From: VGJW01 sp035285595
GTDB lineage: Bacteria; Cyanobacteriota; Sericytochromatia; S15B-MN24; VGJW01
Direction of reading: 5' to 3'
Length of the DNA stretch: 64,000 nucleotides
NCBI GenBank assembly: GCA_035285595.1
Contig: JAYKGV010000066.1
Coordinates: forward strand, 45,834-109,833
The position numbers and the translations under genes are program-made. Shown here piece by piece: positions 46,994-56,959 of this stretch. A model generated the notes under the pieces. It searched no databases and was not told where the DNA came from. It saw only the letters and a list, made by a program, of their open reading frames with translations. Within the stretch, counting starts at the first letter, position 1. Every line of letters begins with the position of its first letter.

Positions 46994-48964
46994 ATGGCAG
47001 GATCATCTCAGGTCGAGAAGCGTCCATGGTACGCCTCTGGACGAGTGGGAGTGTGGGCCGCCCTGCTGGCCTTGTCGGCTTGTGCCCGAAGTCTCCCGGG
47101 AACGGTGCCGCCGCGGCCGGTGGCGGCCGTATCGCCGCTGACGATCTCCGATCGGCAAATCGTCCTCGAGCTGGTGGCTTCGTTGCCGGATACCGAACCA
47201 CAGGCTGTTCGGGCCCTGGGGGTCGCCTCGGCGGGTCGCGATGTACTGGTGCAGTTTTCCGATGGGAAGTTGCACGAGCTTCCCGGGGCCGTCAAAGTTT
47301 CCTCCACCTTGCGCGCGGGCCTGGGCCGGTATCGCTTGGCGACGGACTTCGACGCCGTGACGATCGGGCGCTGGCAGGCCGTTGCCCCCATCGTCTACGC
47401 GGAGCCTGTGCATCGTCTGGCCTTGCGTGGTCGCAGGACCCAGAGCGGCACCTCGCGGGTGGGGCCCAACGATCCTGCCCTCAACACCGCGTGGGGATAT
47501 GCCCGGATTGGCGCAGGCGAACTGTGGGCTCGGGGAGTTCGGCCGCGTGATGGGGTGGTGGTGGCCGTGGTCGACACGGGAGTGGATGCCACCCACGAGG
47601 ACTTGCAGGGCGTGGTGACCCAAGGGCGCAACCTGGTCCAGCCGGGGCAAGCACCTTACGACAGGAATGGTCATGGCACCCATTGCGCGGGGGTGATCGC
47701 GGCCGTGGCTGACAACGGCCGCGGGATCGCGGGTGTTGCCGCGGGTGTCCGCATCATGCCCATCAAGGCGTTGGGCGATGACGGCACGGGTGAGGATGCG
47801 GTTCTGGTCGATGCCATCGAGGCTGCGGTCCAGGATGGCGCCAAGGTCATCAGCATGTCCCTCGGGACCGATCAGGACCTCTTGTCGGTCCGCCGGTCCA
47901 TCCAGTCCGCAGTCGCTCGCGGGGTCATCATCGTAGCGGCCTCGGGCAATGAAGGGGCGGAGCGTGCCCTCTACCCCGCCCGGTATCCCGAGGTCATTGC
48001 GGTCGGTGCCACCGATCTGGACGACCTCCGCGCTACATTTTCAAATGATGACCCCAATGTCCGGCTGACGGCTCCAGGGGTTGTCATCCGCTCGACGATC
48101 CCGGGGGGATACGATTACCAGTCGGGGACCAGCATGGCCGCGCCTCATGTGTCGGCGGCCTATGCCTTTCTGGCGAGCCTTCGCCCGGACCTCTCCCCGG
48201 CAGCCATGACCGATTTGCTGCGGCAGAACGGAGCGCGCGTCTCAGGATTCTCCCACGGGGCGGTTGGCCTCGATCTGCTAAGGACCGCGAAGGCGGCCGG
48301 GCTGCCGGTGGGGGAGCTGCCCACCCCCGATCCCAATGCGCCCACGCCCGAACCCGAGCCCGAGCTTCCGCCCGGTTATGATTTCGGGACGCCCGCACCC
48401 GGGGCACCGGGTGGCAACGTGCCCCTGCCGGACTGGGGAGATGTCGCCTTGCCGGGATTTGGCGACATCGGTGGAGTGCCCGCTCCGGCGCCGTCGACGG
48501 TGCCGGTGGTCGGTGGGGTACCGGGCTTCGGCTGGGTGGGCGTGCCGTCCTTCGGCGAAGCGCCTGCAGCGGGCTCTGCCGGTCGTGAAGTCCCGTTGCC
48601 CGAGGCCGAGCTACCCAGTGAACTGGACCGTGGACGGGCGGCTCTGCTTGATGTATGGCCCACGCTGACCGACCTTGCGGCCTTCGATGCCGAGGCGGCC
48701 CGCCTTGCCCGTGTGGGTGCCCTGGGCCCTGGCTCGTCGCAGCGGGCGGTGATCAAGGACCTGCAAAAGGCCCTGCGCCTACAGGGTGCGACGGTGCGTG
48801 AGACCGGCATCTTCGACGACGGAACGGCCACGGCGGTCATCGCCTGGAAGCGAGCTCGGGGATTGCACGAGCCCTTCCGTGATGCTCGCGGAGACTGGGC
48901 GGTGCGCCCGAGCGTGGATCTGGATCTCTTTGGCCGGATCGTGCTGGCCTCGGTGGGGAAGTAG
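46994..48964 (+). CDS. S8 subtilisin-family protease lipoprotein with peptidoglycan-binding-like C-terminus
   Basis: A 656-residue exported serine protease. ATG 46994 gives a leader ending in the lipobox LSAC (ALLALSACARS), so it should be lipid-anchored. A propeptide-like region (about 40-165) precedes the catalytic domain with Asp in VVDTGVD (near 193), His in NGHGTHCAG (near 227) and Ser in SGTSMAAPH (near 377). A long Pro/Gly-rich linker (about 435-540) leads to AVIKDLQKALRLQG and GIFDDGTATAVIAWKRARG, which resembles a peptidoglycan_binding_1 repeat. It may process envelope proteins near the cell wall. The ribosome site is weak. Confidence 0.88.
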   Translation: MAGSSQVEKRPWYASGRVGVWAALLALSACARSLPGTVPPRPVAAVSPLTISDRQIVLELVASLPDTEPQAVRALGVASAGRDVLVQFSDGKLHELPGAVKVSSTLRAGLGRYRLATDFDAVTIGRWQAVAPIVYAEPVHRLALRGRRTQSGTSRVGPNDPALNTAWGYARIGAGELWARGVRPRDGVVVAVVDTGVDATHEDLQGVVTQGRNLVQPGQAPYDRNGHGTHCAGVIAAVADNGRGIAGVAAGVRIMPIKALGDDGTGEDAVLVDAIEAAVQDGAKVISMSLGTDQDLLSVRRSIQSAVARGVIIVAASGNEGAERALYPARYPEVIAVGATDLDDLRATFSNDDPNVRLTAPGVVIRSTIPGGYDYQSGTSMAAPHVSAAYAFLASLRPDLSPAAMTDLLRQNGARVSGFSHGAVGLDLLRTAKAAGLPVGELPTPDPNAPTPEPEPELPPGYDFGTPAPGAPGGNVPLPDWGDVALPGFGDIGGVPAPAPSTVPVVGGVPGFGWVGVPSFGEAPAAGSAGREVPLPEAELPSELDRGRAALLDVWPTLTDLAAFDAEAARLARVGALGPGSSQRAVIKDLQKALRLQGATVRETGIFDDGTATAVIAWKRARGLHEPFRDARGDWAVRPSVDLDLFGRIVLASVGK

Positions 48965-49075
48965 GTCGGAACCCGGACTTTCAGTCCCCAAAGACTTTCT
49001 TGGTCGGCGCCTGATGTGGGCGGATGGGAGCGTGAAGCGCGCTTCAGACCCGAGGTGCGGGGGGGAGTTCCTTCG

Positions 49076-49125
49076 CGAGGACCCAGCGATGGGGTGCCCA
49101 GGGGCCTATACGACCTGGGTCCTCG
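49076..49125. repeat. Inverted repeat in the gap between S8 protease and aspS
   Basis: CGAGGACCCAG (49076-49086) pairs perfectly with CTGGGTCCTCG (49115-49125) across a 28-base loop. A separate 14-base palindrome, TGAAGCGCGCTTCA, lies at 49033-49046. The 187-base gap holds no gene that I can support; these may be termination or RNA-structure elements for the convergent genes. Confidence 0.5.
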
Positions 49126-49151
49126 TGAGAGGCATGATTTCCGGTCGAGAA

Positions 49152-50981
<1,830 letters not shown>

Positions 50982-51076
50982 GAGGGCCTCCGTAGGCATC
51001 CGGCGGGCGGCCTCGCCCCCGGCTCCGAAGGGGCATGGTAGCAGACGCCGGGTTGTCCGGCCGTACCTCGGCGGGC

Positions 51077-51082
51077 TAGAAT
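51077..51082 (+). promoter_or_regulatory. TANNNT -10 element (TAGAAT) before asnS
   Basis: TAGAAT ends six bases before ATG 51089 and no ribosome site is present, which is the leaderless arrangement. Confidence 0.45.
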
Positions 51083-51088
51083 TCGCCC

Positions 51089-52402
51089 ATGGATACCATC
51101 GTGCAGGAGCCTCCCTTTGTCCGGCTGACCGAGTTGGCCGCCCACGTCGGGCAACGCGTCACCGTCAAGGGTTGGCTGACCCATCACCGCTCCAAGGGCA
51201 AAATCGCTTTCTTGGTGGTCAGGGACGGCACGGGCCTGGTCCAAGGCGTGGTCTTCCGGCCCGATGTCCCTGATGAGCTGTGGCAGCAGGCCGAGATTCT
51301 TACCCAGGAGTCCAGCATCGCCCTGTCGGGTGTCGTCAAGGCCGAGCCTCGTGCGCCGGGGGGCTTCGAACTCGCGGTGGATGGCCTGTGCGTGTTCCAG
51401 CTGACCGAGGACTTTCCCATCAGCCCGAAGGAGCATGGCGTCGACTTCCTGATGGGCCACCGTCATCTGTGGCTCCGGAGTCGTCGCCAGCATGCCATCT
51501 TGCGCGTGCGGGCCGCCATCATCCGCGCCATGCGGGGCTGGATGGACCGCGAGGGCTTCCTGCTGGTGGACGCGCCCATCCTGACGCCTGCCGCATGCGA
51601 GGGATCCAGCACGCTTTTCGAGACGGACTACTTTGACGAGAAGGCCTACCTGACCCAGTCCGGCCAGCTCTATGCAGAGGCGGCTGCCATGGCTTTCGGC
51701 AAGGTCTATACCTTCGGGCCCACCTTCCGCGCCGAAAAGTCCAAGACTCGCCGTCATCTGACGGAGTTCTGGATGCTCGAACCCGAGGTGGCCTTCGCCG
51801 ACCATGAGGATAATCTGCGCATTCAGGAAAGGTTCGTGGCGGGTGTCGTTCAGGAGGTGCTCGCAAACTGCCCTGAGGAGCTGGCGTTCCTCGAGCGTGA
51901 CACGAGCCGACTCGAGGCGGTGCAAGCACCCTTCCCTCGTCTGACCTACGACGAAGCCATCAGGATCCTGCAGGAGGCCGGTCACGAGATCCAATGGGGT
52001 GACGACTTCGGTGCCCCGGACGAGACCCTCCTGGCGGAGCGCTTCGATCGGCCGGTCTTTGTCACGCATTACCCGCGGCAATGCAAGGCTTTCTACATGA
52101 AGGTCGATCCCGCCCGTCCGGACGTGGTGCGCTGTGCCGACCTGCTGGCTCCCGAGGGCTATGGCGAGATCATTGGCGGCAGTCAGCGTGAGGACGACCT
52201 CGAGACCCTGCGGACGCGCATGGCGGAGGCTGGTGTGCCCGAGGAGGGCTTGGAGTGGTATCTCGACCTTCGCCGATACGGAAGCGTGCCCCACTCGGGT
52301 TTCGGTATCGGCCTCGAACGGACGGTGGCGTGGATCTGCGGCCTGGACCACGTCCGTGAGACCGCGCCTTTCCCCCGCATGCTGACCCGTCTGCACCCTT
52401 GA
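51089..52402 (+). CDS. asnS: Asparaginyl-tRNA synthetase
   Basis: A 437-residue class IIb synthetase that charges tRNA(Asn). Seen: the OB domain (VTVKGWLTHHRSKGK), PILTPAACEGSSTLF, YTFGPTFRAEKS (motif 2), IGGSQREDDLE and YGSVPHSGFGIGLERTVAWICGL (motif 3), ending FPRMLTRLHP, which separates AsnRS from AspRS. It overlaps a small downstream gene as TTGA. Direct asparaginylation means the Asp-tRNA(Asn) amidotransferase route is not required for Asn. Confidence 0.97.
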   Translation: MDTIVQEPPFVRLTELAAHVGQRVTVKGWLTHHRSKGKIAFLVVRDGTGLVQGVVFRPDVPDELWQQAEILTQESSIALSGVVKAEPRAPGGFELAVDGLCVFQLTEDFPISPKEHGVDFLMGHRHLWLRSRRQHAILRVRAAIIRAMRGWMDREGFLLVDAPILTPAACEGSSTLFETDYFDEKAYLTQSGQLYAEAAAMAFGKVYTFGPTFRAEKSKTRRHLTEFWMLEPEVAFADHEDNLRIQERFVAGVVQEVLANCPEELAFLERDTSRLEAVQAPFPRLTYDEAIRILQEAGHEIQWGDDFGAPDETLLAERFDRPVFVTHYPRQCKAFYMKVDPARPDVVRCADLLAPEGYGEIIGGSQREDDLETLRTRMAEAGVPEEGLEWYLDLRRYGSVPHSGFGIGLERTVAWICGLDHVRETAPFPRMLTRLHP

Positions 52403-52614
52403 GTCCGTCGGAGCGCTTGGTCGAGGGCGTGGACTATGTTCTCGAGTCGGGATTGATGGTCTTCACGGCAGGCTACCTGCTTCGAAGGGGCTACTGTTGT
52501 CGAAATGGCTGCCGGAACTGTCCGTGGGATCACGAAGGTCCCCGCTTGGTGCGGCCGGAACTCCGTGCAGTTCCGGCCCAGCAGGAAGACGCTTCGTCGG
52601 GAGACCGGCCTTGA
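52399..52614 (+). CDS. DUF5522 family cysteine-rich small protein
   Basis: A 71-residue protein with the conserved core DYVLESGLMVFTAGYLLRRG and CCRNGCRNCPW, characteristic of the DUF5522 group (often annotated as metal-binding; function unknown). The start is TTG 52399, overlapping the asnS stop, and its own stop overlaps the thioesterase start as TTGA, so the three genes are translationally linked. The C-terminal 25 residues are variable. Confidence 0.75.
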   Translation: MSPSERLVEGVDYVLESGLMVFTAGYLLRRGYCCRNGCRNCPWDHEGPRLVRPELRAVPAQQEDASSGDRP

Positions 52615-53051
52615 TCTCTGTCAGTACGCGGTTCAGGGTCCGTTATGCAGAAACAGATGGCCAACGCGTGGCCCATCACGCAGCATATCCCGTGTGGTTC
52701 GAGATGGGGCGGGCGGATCTCGTCCGCGCCTTGGGTTTCGATTATGGCGCGATGGAGCGGGCCGGAACCTTCATGGTGGTGGTAGAGCTCAAGGTTCGTT
52801 ACCGCAAGCCCGTTCGCTACGACGAGGAACTTGAGCTGGAGACACGAGTCGTCGACATCGGCCGAGCCTCGATGCGGGTGGCGTATCGCTTGTGCCGTGC
52901 AGGTGCCGAGGTGGCGACGGGTGAGACCGTGATGGTCATGGTAGGGACGGACGGCCGTCCGATTCCTGTGCCGGATGCGTGGCGCGAGGCTCTGGGGGAA
53001 GCCGGTTCGGCCGGGTGGAAGGGCGACGCCCCCCCACCCGACCTCGCCTGA
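52611..53051 (+). CDS. Hotdog-fold acyl-CoA thioesterase (YbgC/FadM type)
   Basis: A 146-residue hotdog protein. Seen: FRVRYAETDGQRVAHHAAYPVWFEMGR, the family's opening with the catalytic acidic residue (ETD for DTD), and FMVVVELKVRYRKPVRYDEELELETRV. Members hydrolyse acyl-CoA thioesters, including aromatic ones; the substrate here is open. The start is TTG 52611 with GGGAG seven bases before it, in a TTGA overlap with the DUF5522 gene. Confidence 0.85.
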   Translation: MISVSTRFRVRYAETDGQRVAHHAAYPVWFEMGRADLVRALGFDYGAMERAGTFMVVVELKVRYRKPVRYDEELELETRVVDIGRASMRVAYRLCRAGAEVATGETVMVMVGTDGRPIPVPDAWREALGEAGSAGWKGDAPPPDLA

Positions 53052-53061
53052 CGAGCTGCCG

Positions 53062-53547
53062 TCAGGCGTCCACCACTTCGGTCACCACGGCGGTGGCGGG
53101 GGTGCCCCCTTCGATGGGGATGACCCTGGCCGTCGGGGTCGTCGCGACGGGGAGCGTGATTCGCAGGAGGCCGTCTTCGTGCCGGGCCGAGATGCCTTCG
53201 CCTGTCATCCCCTCGGGCAGTCGGAAGCGGCGCTCGAAGGTACCGGACGGAATTTCGGCCATCCACCAACGATCGTGCTCGCCCGCCTCAGGTGCCGGTC
53301 GCTCTCCTCGGATGACCAGGAGTTCACCTTCGATGGCGAGCTGGACATGCTCCTTCGGGACTCCGGGTAGCGCCAGCTGGAGTTCGTAGGCTTCTTTGCG
53401 CTGAATCAGGTTCGATGCGGGCAGCCAGGTCCGTGGTGTGGCTTCGGTCGTGGTCAAGGCATCGAAGACGTTCTCGAGCATTTCGTGCCTGAGGCGGCGG
53501 AGCTGTCTGCCAACCGGAAGGGCAGGGGTCAAGAGCAATCGTGGCAT
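53062..53547 (-). CDS. Hsp20-family small heat-shock protein
   Basis: A 161-residue alpha-crystallin protein. Seen: WLPASNLIQRKEAYELQLALPGVPKEHV, LLVIRGER, ERRFRLPEGMTGEGIS and EDGLLRITLPV, followed by a VIPI tail. ATG 53547 has GGAGGAA upstream. The upstream gap (53548-53660) is distinctly AT-rich and contains a minus-strand TTGACA and a TATAAC-like hexamer, suggesting a regulated promoter, although their spacing is not canonical. It is the second Hsp20 of the window and may be used under different stress. Confidence 0.9.
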   Translation of the reverse strand: MPRLLLTPALPVGRQLRRLRHEMLENVFDALTTTEATPRTWLPASNLIQRKEAYELQLALPGVPKEHVQLAIEGELLVIRGERPAPEAGEHDRWWMAEIPSGTFERRFRLPEGMTGEGISARHEDGLLRITLPVATTPTARVIPIEGGTPATAVVTEVVDA

Positions 53548-53667
53548 CGCGAATTCCTCCCTAAGGTGAAACGATGTAGTTATATGGTATTAGGTTGAGT
53601 GTGTTTCTGTCAATCTAGATTAGTTGCCTAATTCAAGCCACACGGAGAGATAGGCCCGTGAAGACGC

Positions 53668-53699
53668 AGCCCACCTGTCTTCTGATAGACAGGCGGGCT
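53668..53699 (-). terminator. Hairpin after the HtrA-family protease gene
   Basis: AGCCCACCTGTCT and AGACAGGCGGGCT form a 13-position stem with one mismatch and a TCTGAT loop, 16 bases beyond the protease stop. A T-tract is lacking. Confidence 0.55.
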
Positions 53700-53715
53700 A
53701 GTGAAAGAGAACGGG

Positions 53716-54924
53716 CTACTCGGCCTGTGGTTCAGGATCAGCCATGGCTCGCGAGACCTGCTCCGGCATGCGGTCGAGTGCAACCTCAAGTCGCTTGCGT
53801 TGACCTTCGCGCATGACCAGAAGGTTCACCTTCTCACCCTTGGTGCGACTGCTGATGGTCCAAATGAGCTCGGAGGCCGAACCAATGCCTTTGCCATCGA
53901 CTTCGAGGATGACATCTCCAGGGATGATGCCGGCCTTGGCTGCCGGACTGCCCTGCGTGACCTGAGTCACCACGGCACCTTTGTCGACCGGGAAGAACAT
54001 CCGGTTGCGCTCCTCTGGCAGATCTCGCACGCCCACGCCTAGCCAAGCTCGCTCCACGCGCCCCTTCGCCTTCAGCTGTGGCAGGACCTGTTTCAGCGTG
54101 GTCACGGGGATGGCAAAGCCGATGCCCTGTCCGTCCCGCGCCACGGCCGTGTTGACGCCGATGACCTCGCCTTTGAGATTGAGCAGCGGGCCTCCCGAGT
54201 TGCCGGGATTGATCGGCGCATCGGTTTGCAGGAAGCCCACGCGAGGATTCACCTGCACGTCGCGGTTGACGGCCGACAGGATGCCTGCCGTGACCGTATG
54301 CTGCAGGCCCAAGGGACTGCCGATGGCGATGACTCGCTCACCCACCCGGAGGGTGCCGGGATCCGTCAGGGGCAGGGTCGGCAAGCCCTTGGCCTCTACC
54401 TTGATCAAGGCAAGATCCGTGCTGGGATCCTTGCCGACGACCTTGCCCTCGAGCTTGCGTCCGTCCGTCATGGTCACGCGCAGCTTGGTCGCCCCGGCGA
54501 TGACGTGATGGTTGGTGACGATGTAGCCGTCGGCCTCGAGAATGAAGCCGGAGCCGACTCCCTTACGCACCAGGAAAGGCCCTTGCCCCTGATGCGGGTT
54601 GCCGCCCCCCATGCCGCCGAATGGGCCGAAGAACCCGAAGAATGGGTCGTCCTGTCCATAGAACGGATTGCGTTGCCGGGTCTCGGTGTCGATGTTGACG
54701 ACGGCAGCGCCGACCCGTTCGACCAGATCCGCGATGGGCTCGTCCCCGCTGAGACGGGCGGCAGCGGTCTGAATCGCAGCTTTTCTGGCCTCCTCGGGAG
54801 AGGCTCCGGCGGCAAGCGCCGGGGGGACCGCGCCTTGGTGGGCCAGCACGGCATAGGTTCCAGCTGCGCCACCGGTGGCGGCGAGGCCCACGGTGAGAAG
54901 GTTGGCGATAAGAGTCTTGGCCAT
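53716..54924 (-). CDS. HtrA/Deg-family serine protease with PDZ domain
   Basis: A 402-residue envelope protease/chaperone. The N-terminal hydrophobic stretch (LIANLLTVGLAATGGAAGTYAVLA) is a signal or anchor. The catalytic triad is His in TNHHVIAG, Asp in STDLALIKV and Ser in INPGNSGGPL. One PDZ domain follows (about 295-390, AWLGVGVRDLP, GIIPGDVILEVDG), as in cyanobacterial HhoA and DegS-type proteins. An unusual Gly/Phe-rich insert (about 88-112) lies in the early protease domain. ATG 54924 follows GGAGGA; TAGACT about 40 bases upstream could be its -10. Confidence 0.94.
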   Translation of the reverse strand: MAKTLIANLLTVGLAATGGAAGTYAVLAHQGAVPPALAAGASPEEARKAAIQTAAARLSGDEPIADLVERVGAAVVNIDTETRQRNPFYGQDDPFFGFFGPFGGMGGGNPHQGQGPFLVRKGVGSGFILEADGYIVTNHHVIAGATKLRVTMTDGRKLEGKVVGKDPSTDLALIKVEAKGLPTLPLTDPGTLRVGERVIAIGSPLGLQHTVTAGILSAVNRDVQVNPRVGFLQTDAPINPGNSGGPLLNLKGEVIGVNTAVARDGQGIGFAIPVTTLKQVLPQLKAKGRVERAWLGVGVRDLPEERNRMFFPVDKGAVVTQVTQGSPAAKAGIIPGDVILEVDGKGIGSASELIWTISSRTKGEKVNLLVMREGQRKRLEVALDRMPEQVSRAMADPEPQAE

Positions 54925-55030
54925 GATGTCGTCCTCCGGTTCCGGGGCCGGTGCCCCCTACAGTCTAGACGCGCGCAGAGGCGTGCAGGGTTTCATGATA
55001 CGCGTGCACGACGTGCGCGGCAGCGTTCTT

Positions 55031-55783
55031 TCAACGGGTGAGATAGGTGAAGGTGGCCTTGGCCGACTTGGCCCAGGTCTTGTTACCGCTCATGTCGGCG
55101 ATGCGGATGGTGTAGTTCCCAGTCACGTAGATGATCTCCTCGGCAGGTAGCACCATGGAGAAGGTGGCGGGTAGTGAAAGGACCGAGCGGGTGGCTTCCG
55201 GACCCCAGCCGCATGGGTTGATGACGCGGATCTGATAGTCCCGAGGGACGGATGCGGGGCCTGTCACGGCGAAGGTCAGCGAGACGGGCACTTCAGGACC
55301 CGTCACTGGTGGGCTTGCCGTCATCGTGAGCTTCAGGCCCTCCAGCTGCGCCTCGGAGGGTCCCACCTCGGGCACGGGGATGGATGGCGCCGACGGAATC
55401 GATCGATCCACCACGCGATAGCCGTCGGAAGGCTCGAGGAAACGCAGCCGTATGGTCCACAGACCGCGGTCTCCTTCCCACACCGGTAGCTCCTGAATGG
55501 GCGGGGTGATGCCTTCGGGGCCGATCACGGCCACGTCAGGGGCGAGTCCCTCGCCTCCAGTACCTCCCAAAGCGAGGTACAGGGCTCGGTCATGGGCAAC
55601 CAGGCGGTGGGTGGGGGTCTTGTCCCGTGCCAACCACTGGACGGGCCACGGAAAGGCTTCGTCGGCAAGGGGTTTCGTGGCCGGAGTCGGGACGGTCCCT
55701 TGGATCGAGGACATCGGTCCGCAGGCAGAAACCAGGACCAGCGCCGAGGTCCGGACCCAAGACCTGCATCGTCCGTGCCTCAT
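55031..55783 (-). CDS. Putative lipoprotein with Ig-like domain
   Basis: A 250-residue protein with a basic leader, a hydrophobic core and lipobox VSAC (SALVLVSACGPM). The mature part looks all-beta; residues 155-245 resemble an Ig/fibronectin-like fold (VPVSLTFAVTGPASVP, YVTGNYTIRIADMSGN). I cannot assign a function. It overlaps the upstream exported gene by four bases (ATGA), so the two are probably one functional unit at the envelope. Confidence 0.65.
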   Translation of the reverse strand: MRHGRCRSWVRTSALVLVSACGPMSSIQGTVPTPATKPLADEAFPWPVQWLARDKTPTHRLVAHDRALYLALGGTGGEGLAPDVAVIGPEGITPPIQELPVWEGDRGLWTIRLRFLEPSDGYRVVDRSIPSAPSIPVPEVGPSEAQLEGLKLTMTASPPVTGPEVPVSLTFAVTGPASVPRDYQIRVINPCGWGPEATRSVLSLPATFSMVLPAEEIIYVTGNYTIRIADMSGNKTWAKSAKATFTYLTR

Positions 55784-56571
55784 CTGCGGGTCCCGGACAG
55801 CTTTACCCAGGTCGCCAAGTCCTCGAGCACGATACGCGCGTGGCTACGGGGAAAGCGCAGCACCTCCAGCAGGCCCTTCTTGGGACGCTGCGGCGTAGGC
55901 GTGGGAGCAGGAGTGGGCTCCTCCCCGGGAGCTTCCTCGGCTACGGTTTCTTCCTCTTCCGCCTCTTCCTCGGATTCCGCGGGAGCCGGGTAGAGCACGG
56001 GTTCGAGCACCACCGTCACGAGAGGCGAAGGGGTCGCTTCCCCAAGCCAAATACGCTGCTGACCGTTGTCCAGCACGACATGAAGGCCGGGGTACTTGGG
56101 TTTTCGTCCGGGGACAAAGGAAAGCAGCCGTTCCAGCCATCCGCCGGCCACGGATTTCGGGGGCTGCGTCCAGGCTCGCTCGATGTCCAGAACGTCCTGG
56201 ATTTCTTTCTGCTTGGTGACGATGCGTCCCACCCGCGTAGCTACGACCATGGAATCGCCCTTCGGACCCCGCTGCACCACCAGCGTGGTCCGAGGCGCAT
56301 AAACGAGGGCATCGGGGCGCAGGGAGGGATCTCCCACGAGCAAGTCCTTGCCGACGCGCCATTCGGTCGTCGCGGTGGTTTGCCACGTCTCGAGCACGAA
56401 GCCTGCCCGCAGGTCCGGACTGGACAATCCACCGGTCTTTTTCAGGCCATGAATCTGGCTGCGAAACACAGAGAAGGGCGTCCCCGGCAGGAGACCAGGG
56501 CCGGGAACCGGAGTAGGCTTGGGTGCTCCAGACAGCAAGACGGCCGTGAGCAGGGCTTGGACGATGGCCAT
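55780..56571 (-). CDS. Exported protein of unknown function
   Basis: A 263-residue protein starting MAIVQALLTAVLLSGAP, a probable signal peptide, followed by a Pro-rich segment. The middle (about 30-185) looks beta-rich (FVLETWQTTATTEWRVGKDL, ALVYAPRTTLVVQRG). Then comes a Glu/Ala-rich acidic linker and a basic tail (about 205-260). I do not recognise the family. The ATG at 56571 is four bases after the upstream small gene, with only a close AGG, so the start is uncertain. It overlaps the lipoprotein gene. Confidence 0.55.
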   Translation of the reverse strand: MAIVQALLTAVLLSGAPKPTPVPGPGLLPGTPFSVFRSQIHGLKKTGGLSSPDLRAGFVLETWQTTATTEWRVGKDLLVGDPSLRPDALVYAPRTTLVVQRGPKGDSMVVATRVGRIVTKQKEIQDVLDIERAWTQPPKSVAGGWLERLLSFVPGRKPKYPGLHVVLDNGQQRIWLGEATPSPLVTVVLEPVLYPAPAESEEEAEEEETVAEEAPGEEPTPAPTPTPQRPKKGLLEVLRFPRSHARIVLEDLATWVKLSGTRR

Positions 56572-56575
56572 GGCC

Positions 56576-56887
56576 TCAGGCAGGATTGCCCGAGTGGGGA
56601 TGGCCTGGGCCTTCCGATCCGGGGTCGACCGACGCGTCCGCATGGAACAACGCCTCGAGCCGGTTGCGGCTGCGTTCAAGAGACTGGGTGGTCACACCCA
56701 TCAGCAGTTGCAACGGCACGATGTTGTGGGCGACCACCGTCTCGTCGTCATCGTAGGCATCGAACTCGAGGAAGTCCTGACCGACCCGGACGATACGGGC
56801 CAGGTAACAGGTGTTGGAAGGCGCGAAAAACAGCTCGACAAGCTGATTTTCATCTTGCAGGCGCTTCAGTCGTTCCGTCAGGTGCAT
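56576..56887 (-). CDS. Small LSm/SH3-like barrel protein, unknown
   Basis: A 103-residue protein. Its first 75 residues look like a small beta barrel with an N-terminal helix: LTERLKRLQDENQLVELFF, then CYLARIVRVGQDFLEFDAY and NIVPLQLLMGVT, similar in layout to LSm-fold regulators. The C-terminal 25 residues seem disordered. ATG 56887 follows GGAGGAGGAA. It lies between dnaJ and the exported genes; an RNA-binding role is only a possibility. Confidence 0.6.
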   Translation of the reverse strand: MHLTERLKRLQDENQLVELFFAPSNTCYLARIVRVGQDFLEFDAYDDDETVVAHNIVPLQLLMGVTTQSLERSRNRLEALFHADASVDPGSEGPGHPHSGNPA

Positions 56888-56959
56888 GTCGGTTCCTCCT
56901 CCCCCTTGCGGGACCCGAGGGAGACTCCAAGAGACCCTATACCCCACAAGGCGCCACGG

